In this document: positions 22,696-31,507 of the stretch, piece by piece | How the letters are laid out: every line of letters starts with the position of its first letter | Position numbering within the stretch: the first letter of the stretch is position 1 | Notes under the pieces: model-generated | Database searches by the model: none | What the model saw: only the letters and a program-made list of their open reading frames with translations | What the model was told of the DNA's origin: nothing | Position numbers and translations under genes: made by a program | DNA from: Pseudomonadota bacterium | GTDB taxonomy: Bacteria > Pseudomonadota > Gammaproteobacteria > Steroidobacterales > Steroidobacteraceae | Assembly: GCA_021820785.1 (NCBI GenBank) | Contig: JAKADE010000002.1 | Span: forward strand, 1 to 32,454 | Length of the DNA stretch: 32,454 bases | Direction of reading: 5' to 3'

Positions 22696-24162
22696 TACGC
22701 GCAGGGTCTGCGGGCGGGTCAGCGCCTGGTTGGGCACGAACGGATCGCCATGGGCCAACTGCGCGAGCAGCTCCTCCGACCGTGACAGCCACGCGTCCTG
22801 CTTGTCGGGCGTGATGTTGTTGTGCGCCGAGTCGATCATCGGGACCGCTTCCTTCGCGGCCGGGATTTCATTCAGTTCGGTCCACAGTCCTGCCGGGGGC
22901 GCCGTGGTGTCGATGAACCCCATGGCGATGAGCGTCGGGGCGGTGATGTGCGGCGCGAAATTGACCGTGTCGAAGTACGCTGCGGTATGCAGGACCGAGG
23001 GGTCGTGCGTTGCATAGAACGGATAGCCCGGCCGGCGACCATGCGCCAGACCGTTCATGTCTGCCCCCGAGGGCTCATTGACGATCACCGCCGTTTCCTT
23101 CCCGGGATTCAGTCCTGCGGTGGCGAGGCTCTGCTGCCCGCCCATGCTGGTGCCCGTGAGCACCAACGTCTTGCCGTTCCAGAAGCGGTTGTGGCGGATG
23201 TACTGAAGCGCTCGCGTATCGCGCAAGTACATCCCGAGGAAGTACGACGTTTGCGGGTTGCGTTCGCCCAGCGCCGGATAGTTCTGCGGCACTCCGCTGC
23301 CGCTCGCCGGCGGGATGTCGTGTGAATCGACGTCGAACACCAGCCAGCCCTCCGCGGCGCGATTGGTTGCCCACGCACGCTCGAGCGGATAGACACCGGC
23401 CCACTGGTAGATGATGAGCGCCGGAAAGCGGCCGGCGTGCGCCGGCATCGCCAGATAGCCGCGCACGTGCGAGCCGAGACTCTTCAATCGAACGCGGAAC
23501 AGCTTCACGCCGGCTTGGGCAGTTGCCGTCGGGGTCAGCTTCACATGCATCGGAATGCGCCGCAGTGCGGCGAGCTGCCGGGTCCAGAACGCATCGAAGT
23601 CGTGCGGCGGCGGGAGCGACGGGCGCAGTAGCGTGGGGGCGACGGCCGCGCCGAGCGTGGCGACACGGTGCTCGGCATAGGCGCCGAACGGAAACTGCGG
23701 AGCGAGCGGCTGGTAGTGCGGGTACCGGGCGAACAGTCGCTGCAGTGCCGGATCGTCCTTGCTCAGCAGCGTTTTCAGGCTGCGGTTCAGCGTGCGGTAC
23801 TGCGCACGCGACAGCGCCATCGGGGTCGGTTCGTAGTCGACCGTGACGTAGAGCATGCCTGGGGCATCGAAACGCAGCGCCAGAGTCGCATGGCCCGAGG
23901 CGAGCGAGAAGCTGCCAGTCTTGACCACATCCAGATCGTTGCGCTTGATCGTGTAGGCGAATCGGCCCCGCGGGTTGGGCGCTCCGGGAGGCACCGTGAC
24001 CGTCCAGCCGACCGTCTGGTCGAGGCCGTAGATGCCATCCGCATGCAGGGGCGTGAACTGGATAGACGGGAGCGCGGCGAGCGCCGCGAGCGGCAGCAGG
24101 CAGGCGGCGAGCGTCAGGCCGAGGCTGCGTGCGGTGCGGCGGACCGGAGGGGTGAGCATCAT
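22690..24162 (-). CDS. Acetyl xylan esterase, CE7/AXE1-like
   Basis: Secreted alpha/beta-hydrolase of 490 residues that removes acetyl groups from xylan or xylo-oligosaccharides. A signal peptide (about 1-29, cleavage near LAALA) is followed by an N-terminal beta domain, then the AXE1-type catalytic domain (about 180-475). The triad is visible: Ser339 in GTSMGGQ, Asp418 in GFIDTTAPP and His447 in SAHNN. The GTSMGG plus GFIDxxxPP pattern is characteristic of CE7. The N-terminal 170 residues are extra compared with compact CE7 enzymes of about 320. It overlaps the upstream CE15 gene by ATGA and is the last gene of the three-esterase operon. Confidence 0.87.
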   Translation of the reverse strand: MMLTPPVRRTARSLGLTLAACLLPLAALAALPSIQFTPLHADGIYGLDQTVGWTVTVPPGAPNPRGRFAYTIKRNDLDVVKTGSFSLASGHATLALRFDAPGMLYVTVDYEPTPMALSRAQYRTLNRSLKTLLSKDDPALQRLFARYPHYQPLAPQFPFGAYAEHRVATLGAAVAPTLLRPSLPPPHDFDAFWTRQLAALRRIPMHVKLTPTATAQAGVKLFRVRLKSLGSHVRGYLAMPAHAGRFPALIIYQWAGVYPLERAWATNRAAEGWLVFDVDSHDIPPASGSGVPQNYPALGERNPQTSYFLGMYLRDTRALQYIRHNRFWNGKTLVLTGTSMGGQQSLATAGLNPGKETAVIVNEPSGADMNGLAHGRRPGYPFYATHDPSVLHTAAYFDTVNFAPHITAPTLIAMGFIDTTAPPAGLWTELNEIPAAKEAVPMIDSAHNNITPDKQDAWLSRSEELLAQLAHGDPFVPNQALTRPQTLRVR

Positions 24163-25730
24163 CGGGTGAGTCCCCTGCGCTGCGCGCGGTGGTAATGAAT
24201 GAAATGATCGGCCCAGGCGATGAAGTACTTCATGTTGGGTGCATCCGTATGGCCGCCGTCATCCTGTCGCCAGGCGAGTCGTCCGGAAAGCAGGCCGTGG
24301 TTGACCGGCGGCATTGGCGCAGTGAGCGGGTTGCCGCGCACCGGGAGTCCCGGGACGCCGAGCAGCCGGTATACGGCGCTCGCTGCGATCGCAGCCATGA
24401 AGCTGCCTCGCTGATCGAGCCAGCGGGCATCGCCCATGGACGGGATGCCGTAGCTGATGAAGACCAGCCGCGGCGCGCACAGCGCGATCAGCTCATTGGC
24501 GTCGACCGGCAGGTCCCCGGGCGTGCGTGGCCCGAATGCGGCCTGTGCGGCATCGTAGCGCAGGAAATTCCCCGCCATCCAGTGGTATTCGCCTGTGCCG
24601 GCGAGGTTGCCGACGGTCTCACCGAAATTGCGCCGCAGCGGCGTCGCACCGCCCTTGCCGGAGGAGCCGATCAGACCCATGGCGAAGCGAGGGTCGAATG
24701 CCATCGCCACCAGAGCGGCCTTGCCGAAGCGCGAGACACCTTCGATGCCGACACGCGTCCCGTCGACCGCCGGGTCAGTGCGCAGCTCATCGAGGACCTC
24801 GCTCGCGGCCCAGGCCCAGGCGCGCAGCGCGCCCCACTGGCCCGGGGTGCGCGGGCGCCCCCGGTTGGTCAGGCCGATGATCCCGCGCGTCAGCCCCGCC
24901 CCGTCATCGGCCTGGACCGCGGTCGGATCGAGCGAAGCGAAGCCCCATCCGGCGGCAATCAGCTGCACGATCGAGGGTGCGCCGCCGTCGACATTGCGTG
25001 CCCGCGGGGAAAGCACCGGGCGAGTGATCAGCGCGGCGTCCGGATCACGCTGCAGCACGGCACGGGCTGCAGTGTCATGATGTGCAAGCGCCGTGCGCAG
25101 CGCCGCATTGAGCGCATCGCGCTGCTCCCGGTCCGGTCCGCGGCGTGGCAGGGGCGGTGCACCGTAGGTGAACATGACGAGCACCGGCACCGGGTGATGC
25201 ACGTGGGCGGGCAGCACCAGCGTCACCGGAATGTGCACCGAGATGAGCGGATAGGCGCTGTTGTCGACGGTGCCGTTCAGGCGGCGGTAGACGACCGGAT
25301 CGCCGCCGAGGCGGGCACTTCCGGCGGCGAGCACCGTCCAGGTGACCTTGGGCACGGCACGCGGGATCCGACCGTACACATCGTGTTCGAATGCCGCGAC
25401 GAGCTGTGGGCGGCGCACGTTCCACCAGACGCGCGCAGAGGTCACCTCGCGGCCATCCGCGAGCCGCAGCGCATCGGGGAGCGCGCCGTAGGGATCGGCG
25501 AGCGCCTCATCGTAGTTGGCGTGGTGCGGTGAGTTCTCGTTGCCGCTCGCCCCGGGGCGCAGCGCCTCGATGCCCAGTTGCTCCATCATGTTGCGATGGT
25601 CCTGGGTGGTGGTGAACGTGACCGGTGCGCGCCAGCGACGCGCGACTGTTGCATGCCCGGACAGCGGCGCGCAGGCGAGGGCCGCCGCCGCCACTGCGGC
25701 GGCGCACGGCCCGTCGGCGCGCCGTCTCAT
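24159..25730 (-). CDS. 4-O-methyl-glucuronoyl methylesterase (CE15 family)
   Basis: Secreted enzyme of 523 residues that cleaves ester bonds between glucuronic acid side chains of xylan and lignin alcohols or methyl groups. It has a signal sequence (about 1-27), the nucleophile Ser333 in GVSRFGK, which is the bacterial CE15 signature GxSRxGK, SSGKGGATPLRRNFGE after it, and His494 in DGGHTDAPN. An insertion at about 190-250 is common in bacterial members. It is coupled by ATGA overlaps to the SGNH esterase upstream and the acetyl xylan esterase downstream. Its presence is the strongest evidence that the locus targets glucuronoxylan rather than arabinoxylan alone. Confidence 0.88.
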   Translation of the reverse strand: MRRRADGPCAAAVAAAALACAPLSGHATVARRWRAPVTFTTTQDHRNMMEQLGIEALRPGASGNENSPHHANYDEALADPYGALPDALRLADGREVTSARVWWNVRRPQLVAAFEHDVYGRIPRAVPKVTWTVLAAGSARLGGDPVVYRRLNGTVDNSAYPLISVHIPVTLVLPAHVHHPVPVLVMFTYGAPPLPRRGPDREQRDALNAALRTALAHHDTAARAVLQRDPDAALITRPVLSPRARNVDGGAPSIVQLIAAGWGFASLDPTAVQADDGAGLTRGIIGLTNRGRPRTPGQWGALRAWAWAASEVLDELRTDPAVDGTRVGIEGVSRFGKAALVAMAFDPRFAMGLIGSSGKGGATPLRRNFGETVGNLAGTGEYHWMAGNFLRYDAAQAAFGPRTPGDLPVDANELIALCAPRLVFISYGIPSMGDARWLDQRGSFMAAIAASAVYRLLGVPGLPVRGNPLTAPMPPVNHGLLSGRLAWRQDDGGHTDAPNMKYFIAWADHFIHYHRAQRRGLTR

Positions 25731-27052
25731 TGACCCGCGCCGGCCGAGTGCTTCGCAGACGTGAACAGCGACAACGGAATCGCCGCCGCCATGGCGCGGT
25801 ACCCGGCGGGGTTCGGGTGCAGGTTGTCACCGGAGTCGAACTTCGGGTTCAACCGCTCAGGATGCTGCCGGTCGCGCACCACCTTGGCGAAATCGACGAC
25901 CGCATCGAAGTGGCCGGGTGCGCGGATCCAGGCATTGATCTCGCGGCGGTCGCGTTCGGTGGCGGCGGATGGATGGTAGTAGGTCGAGCCGCCAAACGGC
26001 GTGATGGTGCCGCCGATCACTTTGATCCCGTGCGCGTGAGCCCGCAGGATGATCTGGCGGTACGCGCCGATGATGTTGCGCACCAGGGCGGCCTGCTGTG
26101 CGGCGGAAATCCGCCCGTGCATGGTGGCGACACCCAGATCGTTGACGCCCTCGAGCACGATCAGGTAGCGCGCGCCGGTTTGTCCGAGCACGTCGCGGTC
26201 GAAGCGGGCGAGCGCATCGGGACCGAGCCCGTAGCGCAGCAGGCGGTTGCCGCCGGTGCCGACGTTGAGCACGCTCAGGTGGCGCGTGGCCGGCGAGGCC
26301 TGCAGCCGGCGGGCCAGATCGTCGGGCCAGCGGGTGTCGCTGTTGTTGGGCGTGGCATGCCCGTCCGTGATCGAATCGCCGAGGGTGACGATCGCCGCGG
26401 CCGGTCCGTGCACCTTGACGTCGACGCCGGAGAGGAAGAACCAGTGGTTGAACCGCATCGCACCCGGCAGGTCTGCGGCCGTCACGTGCTCGCCGTGCAG
26501 CAGGAAGGACGTCTCGCGGGAGCCGGGATGACTGGTCTGGCGCAGCGGGGGCTTGCGCAGGTAGATCGTCACCGCGAGATCCGACAGCGCCCTGGCGTGG
26601 AAGGCGACGGGGTCGCAGTAGTAGGCGGCCCCGGGGGGGATGCGGATGCCGGGACGGCCGCCGAAGGTCAGCGCGACGTCGGTGGCCGGGTCTATCGCGC
26701 CAGTGGTGCGCGAGACCGGTACTGCGATGTGTGCGGCAACGATGTGCAGGGGCGTCGTGCCGAAGACGTTCGAGAAGCGCACGCGCAGTTCATGTCCACC
26801 GACACTCAGGTGCACGATCTGGCGCAGCGTTGCATTCGTCAGTGCCGCGCTCGGCAGCGTGTTGCGCGGCTCGGGAATCTGCTGCGAGGCCGCCCAGGTC
26901 CCGAGCCAGTGCGCCGCGGCGCGGGTGTGTGCAGGGACCGGAACCGGCGCGGTGGATTGCGCGTGGTGGGCCCCCGCGCCGCACGCGGCCAGCGCCGCAC
27001 AGGTCGAGAGCGCGAACAGTCGCTGCAGGAGGCGCTTGATCATCGTCGGCAT
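25727..27052 (-). CDS. SGNH/GDSL-family esterase lipoprotein
   Basis: Predicted lipoprotein esterase of 441 residues. The ATG at 27052 has GAGGGG about 8 nt upstream and yields a proper lipoprotein signal, ending in the lipobox LAAC with Cys24; earlier in-frame starts give an unlikely leader. An N-terminal beta-rich region (about 45-215) precedes the SGNH domain. GDSITDG (Ser227) is block I, GVNDLG is block III, and DNLHPN supplies the Asp-x-x-His dyad of block V. Such enzymes deacetylate polysaccharides; acetylated xylan is inferred from the operon. It is the first gene of the esterase operon and overlaps CE15 by ATGA. Confidence 0.87.
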   Translation of the reverse strand: MPTMIKRLLQRLFALSTCAALAACGAGAHHAQSTAPVPVPAHTRAAAHWLGTWAASQQIPEPRNTLPSAALTNATLRQIVHLSVGGHELRVRFSNVFGTTPLHIVAAHIAVPVSRTTGAIDPATDVALTFGGRPGIRIPPGAAYYCDPVAFHARALSDLAVTIYLRKPPLRQTSHPGSRETSFLLHGEHVTAADLPGAMRFNHWFFLSGVDVKVHGPAAAIVTLGDSITDGHATPNNSDTRWPDDLARRLQASPATRHLSVLNVGTGGNRLLRYGLGPDALARFDRDVLGQTGARYLIVLEGVNDLGVATMHGRISAAQQAALVRNIIGAYRQIILRAHAHGIKVIGGTITPFGGSTYYHPSAATERDRREINAWIRAPGHFDAVVDFAKVVRDRQHPERLNPKFDSGDNLHPNPAGYRAMAAAIPLSLFTSAKHSAGAGQ

Positions 27053-27120
27053 GGCATTCCCCTCGTTCTTCGACGCAGCGGTCATGCCCCCTCGGAGCTG
27101 CCGACGCGGAGTCTGCACGC

Positions 27121-27149
27121 ATGGTAGCGATAACACGACCGGCCGACAA
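27121..27149 (-). promoter_or_regulatory. Esterase operon promoter with embedded xyl-box
   Basis: Minus-strand TTGTCG (27149-27144) and TACCAT (27126-27121) are 17 bp apart. The operator, plus-strand TGGTAGCGATAACA (27122-27135), overlaps the -10 and differs at one position from the published Xanthomonas xyl-box TGGTAGCGCTAACA (recalled from the literature). It lies 70 bp upstream of the SGNH esterase start and 90 bp from the divergent xylB operator. Confidence 0.7.
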
Positions 27150-27209
27150 CCACCGCGCGATGGGCCGGCAGGCGGACGCAGATCGGAGCCGAAGACGGTC
27201 GAGCCATCA

Positions 27210-27239
27210 TTGACACTGCAGAAGTGGTATCGCTACCAT
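27210..27239 (+). promoter_or_regulatory. xylB promoter with embedded xyl-box
   Basis: A perfect TTGACA (27210-27215) is followed after 18 bp by TACCAT (27234-27239). The operator TGGTATCGCTACCA (27225-27238) is the best palindrome of the set and covers the -10. Transcription should begin near 27246, which rules out the GTG at 27224 as start codon of xylB. Confidence 0.75.
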
Positions 27240-27268
27240 CCTGCGGAGAGCAAGATGGGAGCAGGCCT

Positions 27269-28726
27269 CTGTACCTCGGAATAGACATCGGCACTTCCAG
27301 CGTCAAGGCAGTGCTGCTCGATGAGCACGGCGTCATCGCCGCGCAGACCTCTGCGGCCCTCGAGGTGAACCGTCCGGCGCCTGGATTCTCCGAGCAGGAT
27401 CCGCGCAGCTGGTGGCAGGCGAGCGTACAGGCCGTGCTCGCGCTGCCGGCCGCTGCGCGTGCCCGGGTGCGTGCCGTGGGTCTCTCCGGGCAGATGCACG
27501 GCGCGACGCTGCTGGATGCGCGCGATCAGCCGCTGCGGCCGGCCATTCTCTGGAACGACGGGCGTTCTGCCGAGGAATGCCTCGAGCTCGAACGGCGTGA
27601 GCCTGCGGCGCGCACCATCACCGGCAACATCATGATGCCGGGGTTCACCGCCCCGAAGCTGCTCTGGGTGGCGCGGCACGAGCCGGAGGTGTTCCGCCGT
27701 ACCGCGCATGTGCTGCTGCCGAAGGACTACGTGCGCTTGTGCCTGACGGGCGAGCGGATCAGCGACATGTCCGATGCCGCCGGAACCGGCTGGCTCGACG
27801 TGGCGCGGCGCGGGTGGTCGGATGCGATGCTGGCGGCGAGCGATCTGGCGCGTGCGCACATGCCGAGTCTGGTGGAGGGATCGAGTCCGTCTGCCACGCT
27901 CACGGCGGCAGCGGCCGAGCAGCTCGGTCTGCCGCGAGTGATCGTCGCGGGTGGCGGCGGCGACAATGCCGCGAGTGCGGTCGGACTCGGCGTGGTACGG
28001 CCTGGTCAGGCCTTTCTTTCGCTCGGCACCTCCGGGGTGCTGTTCGTCGTCACTGACCGGTTTCGCCCCAATCCCGAGCGTGCGGCGCACGCATTCTGTC
28101 ACTGTCTGCCGGACCGCTGGCATCAGATGTCGGTGATGCTGAGCGCGGCCAACACCCTCGACTGGATCGCCCAGGCTGTTGGCGCCACGGACCTCGGCCG
28201 GCTCGCGGCAGAGGCCGAGACTCATGGACTGACCCGGCACTCGCCGCTGTTCCTGCCGTATCTGACCGGCGAGCGCACGCCGCACAACGATCCGCATGCG
28301 CGCGGGGTGTTCTTCGGACTGCGGCCGGACACGACGCCGGCAGAACTCACCGCAGCGGTGCTCGAAGGGGTCGCCTTTGCATTCGCGGACGGACTCGACG
28401 TGCTGACCGAGAAGAGCGATCAGGTCGGGGAGATCAGCGTGACGGGCGGCGGCGCACGCGTGCCGTACTGGGGTCGCCTGATCGCCGCGGCGCTGCGCCG
28501 GCCGCTGACGTATCGGGAGGGCGGGGAGGTGGGTGCCGCGCTGGGAGCGGCCCGTCTGGCACGACTCGCGGCCGGCGACGCCAACGAGGCTGAGGTCTGC
28601 GCGGCCCCGCCGGTGGCGCGGATCGTGCGCCCGGATCCGGCGCTGGCGGCCCTGCTGGCGAGCCGGCGCCGCACGTTCCAGCGTCTCTACCGCGATCTCA
28701 AGGGCGCCTTCGCAGAATTCGCCTAG
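27269..28726 (+). CDS. xylB: Xylulokinase, probably with a CTG start codon
   Basis: Phosphorylates D-xylulose to xylulose-5-phosphate for the pentose phosphate pathway. FGGY-family kinase closely following E. coli XylB: YLGIDIGTSSVK (ATP phosphate loop), GLSGQMHGATLLD, LRPAILWNDGRSAEE, MMPGFTAPKLLW, SDAAGTGWLDV, GGGGDNAASAVG and SLGTSGV. E. coli XylB begins MYIGIDLG; the matching codon here is CTG at 27269, with GGGAG at 27257-27261, 7 nt away. This gives 485 residues, as in E. coli (484). The only upstream in-frame start is GTG 27224, inside the operator. The ATG at 27255 is out of frame and ends after nine codons. Function is certain, the start codon less so. Confidence 0.95.
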   Translation: MYLGIDIGTSSVKAVLLDEHGVIAAQTSAALEVNRPAPGFSEQDPRSWWQASVQAVLALPAAARARVRAVGLSGQMHGATLLDARDQPLRPAILWNDGRSAEECLELERREPAARTITGNIMMPGFTAPKLLWVARHEPEVFRRTAHVLLPKDYVRLCLTGERISDMSDAAGTGWLDVARRGWSDAMLAASDLARAHMPSLVEGSSPSATLTAAAAEQLGLPRVIVAGGGGDNAASAVGLGVVRPGQAFLSLGTSGVLFVVTDRFRPNPERAAHAFCHCLPDRWHQMSVMLSAANTLDWIAQAVGATDLGRLAAEAETHGLTRHSPLFLPYLTGERTPHNDPHARGVFFGLRPDTTPAELTAAVLEGVAFAFADGLDVLTEKSDQVGEISVTGGGARVPYWGRLIAAALRRPLTYREGGEVGAALGAARLARLAAGDANEAEVCAAPPVARIVRPDPALAALLASRRRTFQRLYRDLKGAFAEFA

Positions 28727-29040
28727 CCAGGCCCGTCCACACTGCGCCGGGCGAAGTGCTTCGGACCGGTGTCGCCGTGCGCCCGTCGGTGCTGCACGCT
28801 CGCGGGTCGCGGGCCCCGGTTCCCATCGCTACCGGCGCTGCGGCGCTTCGGGATGCCCAGCCGTGGCCCGGTGCGCCGGGCAGGTGACCAGCGCGTCGGA
28901 TCCTGTGTGGTCTGCGGCGTGCGCCGGATCCTCTCCGGGAAGACCATTGAAGGCGTCCATGCCAAACACCCGCCGGTGATCCCCTGTCGGGCCGGGGAGA
29001 GAAAAGCCCGAGGGGATCACCGGCGAGACAAACAGGCCGA
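28727..29040. other. Intergenic region between convergent xylB and GH3 genes
   Basis: No gene was recognised in these 314 bp. The only clear structure is the long hairpin at its right end (28971-29025). Confidence 0.6.
28971..29025. terminator. Long hairpin between convergent xylB and GH3 genes
   Basis: A 15-bp perfect outer stem, CGCCGGTGATCCCCT (28971-28985) with AGGGGATCACCGGCG (29011-29025), continues after a 2-nt bulge into a 5-bp CGGGC/GCCCG stem with a 13-nt loop. Being nearly symmetrical, it can fold in RNA from either strand. It lies 15 bp after the GH3 stop and 244 bp after xylB. There is no long T-tract, so it may end transcription or protect 3' ends. Confidence 0.6.
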
Positions 29041-31398
29041 TCAGCTCTTCAGGTCCAGCATCGCCGACTTCAGGTGCACCGAATCGGCCCCCACCATCAC
29101 CCGTACCGTGCCGGGTTCGACGACCTTGCGCATGTTCTCGTTCCAGATCGCAAACACGCCCGGGCGCAGCGTGAAGTGCACCTGCGTGGCCGCACCCGGC
29201 GCGAGCCAGACGCGCTTGAAGCCTTTGAGCTCCTTGACCGGTTCGGTCACCGAGGTCACCAGCTCGTGCACGTACAGCTGCACGACTTCGCTGCCGGCCA
29301 CCTTGCCCGTGTTGCGCACATTGACCGTCACCGTCACGGTGCCGTGCGCCGCCAGGGTCGGCGCCGACAGCTGCGGGCGACCGACGTGGAACGTCGTGTA
29401 CGACAGTCCGTAGCCGAACGGGAACAGGGGCGAGTTCTCGGCAAAGAGGTAGCCGCGGTGTGCGCTCGGCTTCTCGTCATAGTTGTACGGCACCATGCCG
29501 ACCGAACGCGGGATGGTTACGGGCAGCTTGCCGCCCGGATCGGTCTTGCCGAACAGCACATCCGCCATCGCGGTGCCTCCGGCCTGGCCGAGATACCAGC
29601 CCTCGAGCAGGGCGTTGGCGTGCGGCAGGATGCGGTTGACGGTCACCGGGCAGCCGTTGATCAGGACCACGACTACCGGTTTGCCGAGTGCGAAGATCGC
29701 GCTGGCGAGCCGGTTCTGGTCGGCGCGCAGCCGCAGCGTGTCACGATCGCCCAGGTGATAGTCGGCCCAGCCTTCGCGGCACATCGCGCCACTGGTGCCG
29801 AGCACCAGCACGACGGCATCTGCCTGTCGAGCGACTGCCACGGCCCGACGAATCCGCGGCAGATTCGCCGAGCTCGACTCGAGCACCTCGCGGTTGGTGT
29901 CCTTGTTGCCGTAGGCGAGCAGCTTCACGCCGCGGGCGTACAGCACGTGAACACGCTTGCCCACGTAGCGGCGAATGCCCTGCAGAATGCTCACCGGGTG
30001 GCTCGGGATGCCCGAGTACCCGCCCAGACGCACCGGTGCAGCATTGGGGCCGATCACGGCCAGAGTCTTCAGCCGGCTGACTTTCAGCGGCAGCGTGCCA
30101 TCGTTCTTCAGCAGTACGATCGCTTCCTGCGCCGATTTCAGCGCCAGGGCGCGCGCCTGCGGGTCATCGGTGATCCGGCGCGCTTCGCGGACACTGGCAT
30201 ACGGGTGGTCGAACACCCCGGAGAGGAACTTCAAGCGCAACACGCCCGCCACGGCCGTGTTGATCTGCTGCATCGTCACCTTGCCGTCTGCCAGGGCCTG
30301 CGGCAGGTGCGCGAACGCCTGACCGTCGGGGAAGTCGACCTCGACGCCCGCATTCAGGGCGCGGGCGGCCGCATCGCTCAGATTCGGTACGACATGGTGC
30401 AGGGTCATGAGCTGCTCGATGCCCAGATAATCGCTGACGACCACGCCCTTGAATCCCCAGTCCTTGCGCAGCACTTCCTGGAACAGCCAGGGATTGGCGG
30501 TGCAGGGGATGCCGCCGATTTCATTGTAGGCCGCCATGACCACCTGGGCGTGAGCCTGGTCGATCGCTTCGTGGAACGCCGGCAAGTACATCTGCCGCAG
30601 CGTGCGGTGCGTCAGCTCGACCGGGCCGACGTTGGTGCCGGCCTCGGGCACCCCGTAGCCGGCCATGTGCTTCAGGACGGCGAGGACATGCCCCGGCGTC
30701 AGGGGCAGTGACGGGCCCTGCAGGCCGCGGACCTCGGCCACACCCATCCGGCCGACCAGGTACGGGTCTTCGCCGAAAGTCTCCTCGATGCGGCCCCAGC
30801 GTGGATCGCGACCGAGGTTGATCACCGGCGTCAGCAGCATGTCCACGCCGCGGGCGCTCGCCTCGCGGGCGACCACGCCGAACACCCGAGTGATCAGCGC
30901 CGGGTCCCAGGTGCTCGCCAGCGCAATCGCCTGCGGGAAACTGGTCGCGCCCCGAGCCACGTACCCGTGCAGGCCTTCCGAATGAAACAACGTCGGAATG
31001 CCGAGGCGCGTATGGTCGATGTCGTAGCGCTGCACGGCGTTCACGAACTGGATGGTCTGCGCGAGGCTGCGCAGCCGGAATTGATCCGGCGCGTAATCGC
31101 CCGGTCGGGCGAGCTGGCCTATGCCGTCAGGAAAATTGCGGGCTGCCTTGGCCGGGTCGAAGTCCCCGGCGGCGTTTTCGATCTGCGGCTTGTCGTCCCA
31201 GATGGAGGAGATCTGCGCGATTTTCTCCGGCAGCGTCATGCGGCGCAGCAGATCCTTCACCCGGGCTGCGACCGGCGCGTGCGGATCCTTGTAGAGGGGC
31301 GTTGCGGCGGCCCGGGCGCCGGGTGCGGACAGCGAGGCGAGCAGCGCCGCTGCGGTCAGGGCGCCGAGCACGCGCGCGCGAGTAGAGTGGCCCTTCAC
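29041..31398 (-). CDS. Glycoside hydrolase family 3, probable beta-xylosidase
   Basis: Secreted GH3 enzyme of 785 residues, predicted to release xylose from xylo-oligosaccharide ends; beta-glucosidase activity cannot be excluded. GTG 31398 was chosen: GGGGGGAT lies 8 nt upstream and it yields a clean signal peptide ending at about ARA (residue 30). A longer frame to 31476 would run through the operator and promoter. Domains: TIM barrel (about 40-370) with LGRDPRWGRIEETFGEDPYL, KHMAGYG and nucleophile Asp323 in VVSDYLG; alpha/beta-sandwich (about 410-630); and a C-terminal fibronectin III-like domain (about 690-780). A hairpin follows its stop. Confidence 0.92.
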   Translation of the reverse strand: MKGHSTRARVLGALTAAALLASLSAPGARAAATPLYKDPHAPVAARVKDLLRRMTLPEKIAQISSIWDDKPQIENAAGDFDPAKAARNFPDGIGQLARPGDYAPDQFRLRSLAQTIQFVNAVQRYDIDHTRLGIPTLFHSEGLHGYVARGATSFPQAIALASTWDPALITRVFGVVAREASARGVDMLLTPVINLGRDPRWGRIEETFGEDPYLVGRMGVAEVRGLQGPSLPLTPGHVLAVLKHMAGYGVPEAGTNVGPVELTHRTLRQMYLPAFHEAIDQAHAQVVMAAYNEIGGIPCTANPWLFQEVLRKDWGFKGVVVSDYLGIEQLMTLHHVVPNLSDAAARALNAGVEVDFPDGQAFAHLPQALADGKVTMQQINTAVAGVLRLKFLSGVFDHPYASVREARRITDDPQARALALKSAQEAIVLLKNDGTLPLKVSRLKTLAVIGPNAAPVRLGGYSGIPSHPVSILQGIRRYVGKRVHVLYARGVKLLAYGNKDTNREVLESSSANLPRIRRAVAVARQADAVVLVLGTSGAMCREGWADYHLGDRDTLRLRADQNRLASAIFALGKPVVVVLINGCPVTVNRILPHANALLEGWYLGQAGGTAMADVLFGKTDPGGKLPVTIPRSVGMVPYNYDEKPSAHRGYLFAENSPLFPFGYGLSYTTFHVGRPQLSAPTLAAHGTVTVTVNVRNTGKVAGSEVVQLYVHELVTSVTEPVKELKGFKRVWLAPGAATQVHFTLRPGVFAIWNENMRKVVEPGTVRVMVGADSVHLKSAMLDLKS

Positions 31399-31424
31399 TG
31401 GATGATCCCCCCGAAACCCAAGAC

Positions 31425-31462
31425 TGGTATCGCTATCATAGCCGAGTGCCCGGCTTCGTAAA
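31425..31462 (-). promoter_or_regulatory. GH3 promoter and xyl-box operator
   Basis: Minus-strand TTTACG (31462-31457) and TATGAT (31440-31435, 5 of 6 matches) are 16 bp apart. The operator, plus-strand TGGTATCGCTATCA (31425-31438), overlaps the -10 and the transcription start region. Here the -10 is the outer edge of the site, unlike the TACCAT arrangement at xylA and xylB. The leader would be about 30 nt. Confidence 0.65.
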
Positions 31463-31507
31463 CACAAATTGCGCAACCGAAATCACGCGGCGTATTCCGG
31501 TGCACCG

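Noticed and set aside
27224..27226. GTG as the start of xylB
   Set aside because: It lies within the operator, between the predicted -35 and -10, upstream of the expected transcription start, without a Shine-Dalgarno sequence, and adds 15 residues absent from E. coli XylB.
31399..31476. Upstream extension of the GH3 protein to 811 residues
   Set aside because: It would translate the operator and promoter and bury the signal peptide behind 26 extra residues; GTG 31398 has a good ribosome-binding site.
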